DNA of 64,000 nucleotides from Planktothrix rubescens CCAP 1459/22 (GTDB taxonomy: Bacteria > Cyanobacteriota > Cyanobacteriia > Cyanobacteriales > Microcoleaceae): assembly GCA_904830895.1 (NCBI GenBank), contig LR882958.1:2226001-2290000 (forward strand), written 5' to 3'. Shown here in pieces: positions 9,003 to 16,139 of the stretch. The notes beneath the pieces are model-generated. The model saw only the letters and a program-made list of their open reading frames with translations, was not told where the DNA came from and searched no databases. Each line of letters starts with the position of its first letter. The first letter of the stretch is position 1. Position numbers and translations under genes: made by a program.

Positions 9003-9473
9003 ATGCGATTTAAGAAGAATTGGAATTTTTGGATAGTTGCTCTGGTGAGTTTAATTATGGATCACCTAACTAAATTGTGGGTGGTGCAAAATTTTGAACC
9101 AGGAGAAACTTTACCCCTTTGGCATAGTGTATTTCACCTGACCTATGTTACAAATACAGGAGCAGCCTTTAGTTTATTTAGTAATGGGGGTATCTTGTGG
9201 TTGCGTTGGTTATCTTTGTTAGTGAGTCTAGGACTAATGGCAATGGCTTGGTTTGGCCCCCGTCAGCACCGTTGGGAACAGATCGGATATGGTTTAATCC
9301 TAGGAGGTGCCCTAGGGAATGGAATTGATCGGTTTATTTCCGGTCATGTTGTAGATTTCCTAGATTTTCGCCTAATTAATTTTCCCATATTCAATTTGGC
9401 AGATATTTCGATTAATATTGGAATCTGGTTTTTAATTATTGCAACATTCACACAATTAAAACCTGAGTCCTGA
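9003..9473 (+). CDS. lspA: Lipoprotein signal peptidase (signal peptidase II)
   Basis: LspA cleaves lipoprotein signal peptides before the lipidated cysteine. The 156-residue protein has four membrane helices and both catalytic aspartates in their conserved settings: GNGIDRFISGHVVDFLDF near residue 108 and FNLADISINIG near residue 130. The early helix carries MDHLTKLWV, also typical. It precedes a large penicillin-binding protein gene by about 50 bases. Confidence 0.95.
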   Translation: MRFKKNWNFWIVALVSLIMDHLTKLWVVQNFEPGETLPLWHSVFHLTYVTNTGAAFSLFSNGGILWLRWLSLLVSLGLMAMAWFGPRQHRWEQIGYGLILGGALGNGIDRFISGHVVDFLDFRLINFPIFNLADISINIGIWFLIIATFTQLKPES

Positions 9474-9522
9474 AACAAGACGGTACAATAAATACATACT
9501 AATGCAAGTCTGAGTGCTGAAA

Positions 9523-11793
9523 ATGTCCACCCCCTTGCCCCCTCAGAAACCCCAAACTCTCCTGAACACAATCACACAGGTTGTCCAGACGCTTCACGCT
9601 AAAGTTAATTTTTCCCGGCTGATCTTGAAACCTAATGCTAAAGTCCCAGAACTAATAGTACATCAAGCCGATACTAACAAAGCCGAAGTTTATCCCCTAT
9701 TAGGCGATCGCTATGTTGTTGGACGTTCATCCCGAACCTGCGATATCGTAGTCCGAAACCCCCTAGTTAGCACAATTCATGTCAGTGTTGTCCGAGATCC
9801 CAAACGGATGGGATTATTTTCGGGTCGTACCGGGTTTATGATTCAGGATGAAGACTCCACAAATGGCTTATATTGGGGACGGCGACGGATTAAGGTACTT
9901 CCGTTGCGACATGGAGATAGTTTCACCTTGGGGCCACCAGAATTGGCCTCGGTTTCCCGGGTAGAATATCGAAATCCGCCTCCTTGGTATCTTCAAACCC
10001 TCCGTTATGGATTTTATGGAATCTGTGGTTTAAGCGCCGCCGTGGGCATTGTGGTACTATTTGAGTCGCAGAAATTTGAAGTTGATCCCCTACCGAAAAC
10101 CGTAACCGGGCCAGTTATTATTCATGCCGCCGATGGCCGTCCCCTGCGAGAAGCTAATACCATCGCCCATTTAGAAGCAGATAAGTTATCGGATTTTGGC
10201 CCCTATTTACCCAAAGCCGTTGTCGCCTCTGAGGATGCTCGGTTTTATTGGCATTTGGGAATTGATCCCTTTGGCACATTACGCGCCCTATTAACCAATG
10301 TTAGGGATGGGGAAATTCGAGAAGGGGGAAGTACCCTTTCTCAACAGTTAGCCCGGAGTTTATATCGGGATTATGTCGGTACGGAGGATTCTGCTGGGCG
10401 TAAATTTAGGGAAGCGGTTGTGGCCCTAAAATTAGAAGCAGTTTATGGAAAAAATAAACTTCTAAAAACCTATTTGAATCGGGTTTATTTAGGAATTAAT
10501 TTATATGGTTTTGAAGATGCAGCTAAATTCTATTTTAACAAATCTGCCAAGGATTTAAACCTTTCAGAAGCAGCAACATTAGTAGGAATTTTACCCGCAC
10601 CCAATAGTTTTAATCCGATTCAAAATTATCAATTAGCGGTGCAGTATCGCGATCGGGTGATTAGTCGGATGTTAGAACTGGGTATGGTGAGTGAAGATGA
10701 AGCCGATCGCGCTCGTCGTTCTCGGATTGAAATTAATCCTAAAGCTCAGGAGTTTTTAGAAAGTACCATTGCTCCCTATTTTTATGATTATATTTTTGCT
10801 GAATTGCAGCAATTATTAGGGGAACAATTAGCCAGAGAAGGAAATTTTATCGTAGAAACGGCATTAACTCCTTCGATGCAAACCATTGCAGAATCTTCCC
10901 TAAAAAGTTCGATTCAGACCACAGGAGCAACTAATGGATTTTCTCAAGGAGGTCTGGTAACATTAGATTCTAATACCGGGGAAATTTTAGCAATGGCGGG
11001 GGGTGCAGATTATAAAGAAAGTCAGTTTAACCGTGTTACCCAAGCTCAACGTCAACCGGGATCAACGTTTAAATTATTTACCTATTTAGCCGCACTCGCT
11101 CAGGGTATTCCTCCGGGTCAAATCTATTCCTGTGAACCATTAAATTGGAAAGGACAAAGTTATCAAGGGTGTGAACGCAGTGGGGGTGATCTGGATATGT
11201 ATAGAGGGTTAGCGTTATCAGAAAATGTGATCGCCCTGAGAATTGCTCAAGATGTTGGATTAGATCGAATTATTGACATGGCAAAACGCTTAGGAATTAA
11301 GTCAAAACTTGATCCAGTTCCAGGTTTAGTTATCGGTCAAAGTGAGGTAAATCTATTAGAAATTACGGGATCTTATAGCACCGTTGCTAATAATGGTTTA
11401 CGTCATTCTCCCCATGCAATTAGACGGATTTTAGATAGTAGTGATTGTACGGATTTTAATGATATTAATACCTGTCGGGTGATTTATGCTTATGATCAAC
11501 AAAATCCAACAATTCCTTCAGTTTTATCGGCTTCTGTTGCGGAAACCATGACAACTTTGTTGCAAGGAGCAGTTCGTCGGGGTACGGGTCAAAGCGCCTA
11601 TATCGGGTTAGGAGAAGCGGGTAAAACCGGAACGACAAATGATAATGTTGATTTGTGGTTTATTGGTTATCTTCCTGATTCTAAATTAGCCACGGGAATT
11701 TGGTTAGGTAATGATGATAATTCTCCCACCAATGGAAGTAGTGCAAATGCGGCCCAATTATGGCGAGATTATATGAGTCAAATTGCTAGATAA
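9523..11793 (+). CDS. Class A penicillin-binding protein with FHA domain
   Basis: This bifunctional peptidoglycan enzyme polymerises glycan strands and cross-links peptides. The 756-residue product (ATG at 9523; a GTG at 9514 is possible) has an N-terminal FHA domain (GRSSRTCDIVVRNPLVSTIH near residue 66), a membrane anchor near residues 160-185, a GT51 transglycosylase domain (EDARFYWHLGIDPFG near 233, GGSTLSQQLARSLY) and a transpeptidase domain with STFK near 512, SEN, and KTGT near 700. The FHA domain, a phosphothreonine reader, implies control by a Ser/Thr kinase. It resembles PBP1-type proteins of cyanobacteria. Confidence 0.93.
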   Translation: MSTPLPPQKPQTLLNTITQVVQTLHAKVNFSRLILKPNAKVPELIVHQADTNKAEVYPLLGDRYVVGRSSRTCDIVVRNPLVSTIHVSVVRDPKRMGLFSGRTGFMIQDEDSTNGLYWGRRRIKVLPLRHGDSFTLGPPELASVSRVEYRNPPPWYLQTLRYGFYGICGLSAAVGIVVLFESQKFEVDPLPKTVTGPVIIHAADGRPLREANTIAHLEADKLSDFGPYLPKAVVASEDARFYWHLGIDPFGTLRALLTNVRDGEIREGGSTLSQQLARSLYRDYVGTEDSAGRKFREAVVALKLEAVYGKNKLLKTYLNRVYLGINLYGFEDAAKFYFNKSAKDLNLSEAATLVGILPAPNSFNPIQNYQLAVQYRDRVISRMLELGMVSEDEADRARRSRIEINPKAQEFLESTIAPYFYDYIFAELQQLLGEQLAREGNFIVETALTPSMQTIAESSLKSSIQTTGATNGFSQGGLVTLDSNTGEILAMAGGADYKESQFNRVTQAQRQPGSTFKLFTYLAALAQGIPPGQIYSCEPLNWKGQSYQGCERSGGDLDMYRGLALSENVIALRIAQDVGLDRIIDMAKRLGIKSKLDPVPGLVIGQSEVNLLEITGSYSTVANNGLRHSPHAIRRILDSSDCTDFNDINTCRVIYAYDQQNPTIPSVLSASVAETMTTLLQGAVRRGTGQSAYIGLGEAGKTGTTNDNVDLWFIGYLPDSKLATGIWLGNDDNSPTNGSSANAAQLWRDYMSQIAR

Positions 11794-11822
11794 TTTTTTA
11801 TTATTTTGAGAAATCAAGAGAA

Positions 11823-11850
11823 AGAGAGACGCGCCGTGGCTCGTCTCTAC
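11823..11850. repeat. Dispersed palindrome, copy 2
   Basis: GAGACGCGCCGTGGC followed by TCGTCTCTAC is an imperfect version of the palindrome at 51514-51541. It lies just after the PBP gene, a likely transcript end. Confidence 0.7.
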
Positions 11851-11990
11851 GGGGAATTATAACTGAAAAATTTGTGTTGGGGTTAAATTTAATTCGGGGA
11901 ATATGGCCGATTCTATTCTATCATTTTCTCTAAATAAATTTACCATATATTCACCATCGATCATTTGATAAAGTAACAATAAGAAAACAG

Positions 11991-12250
11991 TTCGTTGTTG
12001 CGCTTCAGCGCATTCTGTTGTCGCACTTCAGCGCATTCTGTTGTCGCACTTCAGCGCATTCTGTTGTCGCACTTCAGCGCATTCTGTTGTCGCACTTCAG
12101 CGCATTCTGTTGTCGCACTTCAGCGCATTCTGTTGTTGCGCTTCAGCGCATTCTGTTGTTGCGCTTCAGCGCATTCTTTTGTCGCACTTCAGCGCATTCT
12201 TTTGTCGCACTTCAGCGCCAAGAGTAGGAGCGCTAAAGCGCAACAACGAA
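11991..12250. repeat. 23-bp tandem array closed by inverted ends
   Basis: Nine complete 23-base units and a tenth partial one run from 11995 to 12218. Two unit types alternate by block: TTGTTGCGCTTCAGCGC at the left and inside, and TTGTCGCACTTCAGCGC in most units. The leftmost 21 bases (11991-12011) reappear inverted at 12230-12250 with one mismatch, so the whole array is bounded like a giant hairpin. Because 23 is not a multiple of 3, all three forward frames stay open, giving false ORFs. The 570-base gap between PBP and kinase genes otherwise holds only the palindrome at 11823. Confidence 0.9.
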
Positions 12251-12360
12251 ATTAATTTTTTATAGTATAACAATTCCTGTAAACAGGGTTTCTAAGAAAA
12301 ATGGTTTCTTCAGGTTATCTTAGACTAAAATAAACTCAGGCTAGTTTGAGTTATATCATC

Positions 12361-14385
12361 ATGAGTTATTGCTTAAATCCCCAATGTCCGCAACCCCAGA
12401 ACACCCCAGAGGCTAAATTTTGCTTAACCTGTGGGGCAAAATTATTGTTGAGAGAACGGTATCGCGCTGTTAAAGTGATTGGTCATGGAGGGTTTGGTAA
12501 AACCTTTTTAGCAGTGGATGAAGATAAACCCTCCCGCCCTGCTTGTGTGATTAAACAATTTCATCCCCAAATGCAGGGAAATTCCCAAAAAGCAATTGAG
12601 TTATTTCATCGTGAAGCAGAAAGATTAGATGAGTTAGGAAAACACCCGCAAATTCCTGAATTATTAGCCCATTTTGAACAAGACAATCATCAATATTTAG
12701 TCCAAGAATTTATTAACGGGCCGAATTTAGAAGAAGAACTTTTACATCAAGGAGTATTTAATCAAGCCCAAATTTCTCAAGTCTTAGATGACTTATTACC
12801 TGTTTTACAATTTATTCATCATCATCGGGTAATTCACCGAGATATTAAACCCGCTAATATTATTCTTAGAGAGGGATCTTTATCAGCACAATTGCCATTA
12901 GTTCGTCCCGAAGTTTTGCAACAATTTCGCGGTCAATCTTCGCCTCAAAATGTTCCTGGGGTTTCTCAACCTCAAGGTCAGTTAGTATTAGTAGATTTTG
13001 GGGCGGCAAAAGTTGTTAGCGATAGTCAAGTTCCGATCATGGGAACAGTAATTGGTAGTCCCGAATATGTCGCCCCGGAACAAACCAGAGGACAGGCAAT
13101 TTATAGCAGTGATATTTATAGTTTAGGGGTAACTTGTATTTATTTAATGACACAAATTTCCCCTTTTGATTTATATGATATTCATGAGGATCGGTGGATT
13201 TGGCGAGATTATTTAAAACAAAATTATGTCAGTTCGGAATTAGGAAAAATATTAGATAAAATGTTAGCAGTATTACCCAGTCAACGTTATGATTCTGCCT
13301 TAAAAGTCCTAAAAGATCTACATCCGAGTGGCATACCTCCAGCGATCGCCCGCCATTTACAAACCCCATCCCCCCCAACTCCCCCCCCACAAACCGTTAG
13401 AACTCCCATTCCATCGTCCTCCCAGACCTTACCTCCCCGCACCATCCAACAACCTACACCCCCACAACAGCAGCGTGTTCAACCGTTGCAAGCGCCCTCT
13501 TGGAAGTGTGTACATACCCTCAGTGGTCATCGCAACGCTATTACCGGGGTGGCTTTCAGTCCCGATGGCCAAACGTTAGCGAGTGGGAGTCAGGATCAGA
13601 CGATTGAAATTTGGCGGCTGGACTCTGGGAAACGGTGGTATACCTTAGTTGGTCATAGTAACTGGATCACAACCATTGCTTTTAGTCCTGATAGCAAGAC
13701 TTTGGCGAGTGGGAGTCGGGATCAAACTATTGAAATTTGGGATATGACCAAGGGGAAACGGTGGTATACCCTCACGGGTCATCAAGACGGGGTGGAAGGG
13801 GTAGCCTTTAGTCCCAATGGTCAATTATTAGCTAGTGGAAGTCGAGATAAAAGTATTGAAATTTGGAATATGAATAAGGGAAAACGGGGGTTTACCTTAA
13901 CAGGTCATCAGGATCGAGTTTATAGTGTGGCATTTAGTTTGGATAGTCAAAAGTTGGCAAGTGGGAGTCGAGATCAAACGGTAAAAATTTGGGATTTGAA
14001 CACAGCAAAGGAAGTCCAAAGTTTAACAGGTCATGGGGACTGGGTGAGAAGTGTGGCGTTTAGTTTAAATGGTCAATTATTGGCTTCGGCGTCTAAAAAT
14101 GGGATGATTAAAATATGGCACAATCAACAGGAAAAATGGGTATTATTAAGAACATTAAGGGCGGATGATAAAGAAATATTTAATATTATTTTTAGTCCAG
14201 ATAATCGGTTTTTAGTGAGTGGAGGCGGACAGGGAATCATTGATATTTGGGATGTACAAAAAGGGATATTATTAGAAACCATTAAAGCCCATGAAAGTGA
14301 TGTTTTTACGGTGGCGTTTAGTGGGGATGGTCAATGGTTAGCAACGGGAAGTTATGACCGGACAGTGAAGTTGTGGAAACAATAA
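12361..14385 (+). CDS. Ser/Thr protein kinase with WD40 repeats
   Basis: This is a eukaryote-like protein kinase fused to a WD40 propeller. The 674-residue protein starts at ATG 12361 with a zinc-ribbon-like segment (CLNPQCPQ ... FCLTCGAKL). The kinase follows: glycine loop GHGGFGKTF, lysine in VIKQF near 64, catalytic HRDIKPANI near 158, DFG near 212, and APEQ. A Pro-rich linker (about 325-380) leads to about seven WD40 repeats from residue 385, each with GH...D...W spacing. Such proteins are common in filamentous cyanobacteria. Substrates are unknown. Confidence 0.92.
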   Translation: MSYCLNPQCPQPQNTPEAKFCLTCGAKLLLRERYRAVKVIGHGGFGKTFLAVDEDKPSRPACVIKQFHPQMQGNSQKAIELFHREAERLDELGKHPQIPELLAHFEQDNHQYLVQEFINGPNLEEELLHQGVFNQAQISQVLDDLLPVLQFIHHHRVIHRDIKPANIILREGSLSAQLPLVRPEVLQQFRGQSSPQNVPGVSQPQGQLVLVDFGAAKVVSDSQVPIMGTVIGSPEYVAPEQTRGQAIYSSDIYSLGVTCIYLMTQISPFDLYDIHEDRWIWRDYLKQNYVSSELGKILDKMLAVLPSQRYDSALKVLKDLHPSGIPPAIARHLQTPSPPTPPPQTVRTPIPSSSQTLPPRTIQQPTPPQQQRVQPLQAPSWKCVHTLSGHRNAITGVAFSPDGQTLASGSQDQTIEIWRLDSGKRWYTLVGHSNWITTIAFSPDSKTLASGSRDQTIEIWDMTKGKRWYTLTGHQDGVEGVAFSPNGQLLASGSRDKSIEIWNMNKGKRGFTLTGHQDRVYSVAFSLDSQKLASGSRDQTVKIWDLNTAKEVQSLTGHGDWVRSVAFSLNGQLLASASKNGMIKIWHNQQEKWVLLRTLRADDKEIFNIIFSPDNRFLVSGGGQGIIDIWDVQKGILLETIKAHESDVFTVAFSGDGQWLATGSYDRTVKLWKQ

Positions 14386-14433
14386 AATTGATTTTTAGAG
14401 GGGAGCTTAAAATCTATATTTCGGAATCACTTC

Positions 14434-14724
14434 TCATAAGGAAATTGCCTCTTTTAATACTTGTTGACGAATGCGTTTTTTTAAACCTTTTTCTGTAACA
14501 ACATCAACTGGACACCCTAATAAATTTTGTAAGTCCATCAGGAGTCCACCTAAATCAAAAAGACTTCTTCCGGGTTCAAGCTCAACTAAAAAATCTACAT
14601 CACTATTGGAATCTGCTTCATTTCTAGCCACAGATCCAAAAATTCGGATATTATAGGCTCCATATTGAGCCGCAATCCTTAAAATTTCTTGACGATAACT
14701 TTTCAGCAGGTCATCAAGGTTCAT
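14434..14724 (-). CDS. MNT-type minimal nucleotidyltransferase
   Basis: The 96-residue protein has the nucleotidyltransferase signature [20 protein letters not shown] near residue 30, with the DxD metal-binding pair and the preceding GS. MNT proteins usually pair with a HEPN partner as a toxin-antitoxin module in which the MNT protein modifies the toxin. No HEPN gene is adjacent, so this copy looks orphaned. It heads a run of small TA-like minus-strand genes. Confidence 0.82.
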   Translation of the reverse strand: MNLDDLLKSYRQEILRIAAQYGAYNIRIFGSVARNEADSNSDVDFLVELEPGRSLFDLGGLLMDLQNLLGCPVDVVTEKGLKKRIRQQVLKEAISL

Positions 14725-14835
14725 GAGTTTATTAGGGATTAATGAGTTAAAAACGGTATAGATTATTATATCTTAAATTCGATCCATTTTCAAATAATTA
14801 AACTTTTTTAAAGAATAGCAATAATCACCATTGAT

Positions 14836-15207
14836 TTACAATAAATAACTATAAGGTAGATGAATAATTTGATCCTGGTATTCATCTCTAAAAGAAACCT
14901 CTGCTAGAAAAATCAGTTCCTCAATATTTGCACCTATACTTAACTTAGGGTTAAGGACAAAAATACCAGGAATATGACCCCCTACATTGATATGATCTAC
15001 CAAGTGAACAGGCATAGAAGCCCGGTTATTTGTTACTAAGATAAAACCCAATTTCTCACACCAAGTTAGAATATCTGGATCTAGTGTTCCTATTTTTGGA
15101 CTATTCGGATCACCAACTCTCCAAACAATTAAATCCCGATTCTGTTTAGCAAGTTGAACTTTATAGATAGGAGCAATATTTTCATCTAAAAGATATTTCA
15201 GTTCCAT
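14836..15207 (-). CDS. DUF5615 PIN-like protein, putative toxin
   Basis: This is a 123-residue DUF5615-family protein, a PIN-like nuclease fold. LLDENIAP near the N-terminus supplies the first acidic residues, and LVTNNRASMP near residue 70 is the second conserved stretch. It overlaps the upstream DUF433 gene by 26 bases in another frame, the standard layout of DUF433/DUF5615 toxin-antitoxin pairs. The RNase role is inferred from the family. Confidence 0.78.
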   Translation of the reverse strand: MELKYLLDENIAPIYKVQLAKQNRDLIVWRVGDPNSPKIGTLDPDILTWCEKLGFILVTNNRASMPVHLVDHINVGGHIPGIFVLNPKLSIGANIEELIFLAEVSFRDEYQDQIIHLPYSYLL

Positions 15208-15535
15208 TACTTTTTCCTGCTTTTTTCATTTCTGCTCGAATTTGGCGTAATCGTAGCAGGGTTGGTGTTGGATTTAATTGCTGATTTTGCCATTTTTCAT
15301 GACTCCACTCTAACCAGTTGGCAATATATTGATTGATGGTTTCTGTGTTGTGTAAGTAATACAAAATTGTGGCATAGACCTGTTCTAAGGTTAAAGATGG
15401 GTAGGTTTGAGCAATATCTTCAGGGGTACGGGCGCGATGGATGAAATCATAAAGAACCGTTTCGATCCCGATCCGAGTTCCTTTGATCCGAATATCATCA
15501 GGACGTAAAAAGTCAAAATAGTCTTCGAGTTGCAT
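15182..15535 (-). CDS. DUF433 protein, putative antitoxin
   Basis: The 117-residue protein has the DUF433 core: RPDDIRIKGTRIGIETVLYD near the N-terminus, then TPEDIAQTYPSLTLEQVYATILYYL, a winged-helix-like DNA-binding fold. It overlaps the PIN-like gene downstream, so the two are translationally coupled. Neutralisation of the nuclease and autorepression are inferred from the family. Confidence 0.8.
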   Translation of the reverse strand: MQLEDYFDFLRPDDIRIKGTRIGIETVLYDFIHRARTPEDIAQTYPSLTLEQVYATILYYLHNTETINQYIANWLEWSHEKWQNQQLNPTPTLLRLRQIRAEMKKAGKSNGTEISFR

Positions 15536-15617
15536 CGGTTTATAACCCTAGTTAGGATTAATTAATTATATCTAAAATTTGATCCATTTTCAAGTAGTTA
15601 CACTGTTTTAAATAGGA

Positions 15618-15648
15618 GCGATCGCAAATACAATAATATTAAAACAAT
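15618..15648. repeat. 31-bp direct repeat, copy 1 of 3
   Basis: A 31-base unit starting with HIP1 (GCGATCGCAAATACAATAAT...) stands here and again at 16074-16104 and 16109-16139. Copies 1 and 2 bracket the solo DUF433 gene. Confidence 0.85.
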
Positions 15649-15658
15649 AATTTTAGGG

Positions 15659-15976
15659 TCATTTAATGAGTCCCTGGGTGCGAAGTTTTTTAACTAAAGC
15701 AGATTCACCTGCTTGTTGACGTAACGTTTCAACATTCTCAAATCGTCGCTGTATATCAGCATCTAGTTCTTCTTTATTATCCCAGTAGTAAGCTAAGGTA
15801 GAATAAATTTGACTCATGCTTAAATAGGGATGTTGAAATTTAATTTCTTCGGGACTCCAACCAAAAGACAGATGACCGGAAACTAATTCAATTACTTTCA
15901 TGGTTGTTCCGGCAATGTAGGGAACGTTGTTTTCATTCAGTTCTATATACTTGTGTTGTGTCGTAGTCAAGTTCAT
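15659..15976 (-). CDS. DUF433 protein without a partner
   Basis: The 105-residue protein is a second DUF433 member: NNVPYIAGTTMKVIELVSGH followed by SPEEIKFQHPYLSMSQIYST. Its C-terminal helix is polar. No PIN-like gene overlaps it, unlike the pair at 14836-15535. It is bracketed by copies of a 31-base direct repeat. It may regulate itself or a distant target; function is inferred from family only. Confidence 0.75.
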   Translation of the reverse strand: MNLTTTQHKYIELNENNVPYIAGTTMKVIELVSGHLSFGWSPEEIKFQHPYLSMSQIYSTLAYYWDNKEELDADIQRRFENVETLRQQAGESALVKKLRTQGLIK

Positions 15977-16073
15977 AAAGTTTGCCTCGTTACTGAATTT
16001 AATTATAGTATATTTTCGGCAATTTCTTCTGAAGTGCGATCGCGATCAATAATTGATATTAATATAAGAATGG

Positions 16074-16139
16074 GCGATCGCAAATACAATAATATTAAAA
16101 CAATTAAGGCGATCGCAAATACAATAATATTAAAACAAT
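16074..16139. repeat. 31-bp direct repeat, copies 2 and 3
   Basis: Two exact copies of the 31-base HIP1-containing unit at 15618 lie in tandem with a 4-base spacer (16074-16104 and 16109-16139). The second abuts the stop codon of the large fusion gene. Confidence 0.85.

Noticed and set aside
11995-12265. Three overlapping forward reading frames of 69-86 codons with SHFSAFCCRTSAHS repeats
   Set aside because: They are by-products of the 23-bp tandem array, which keeps every forward frame open; no ribosome sites fit.
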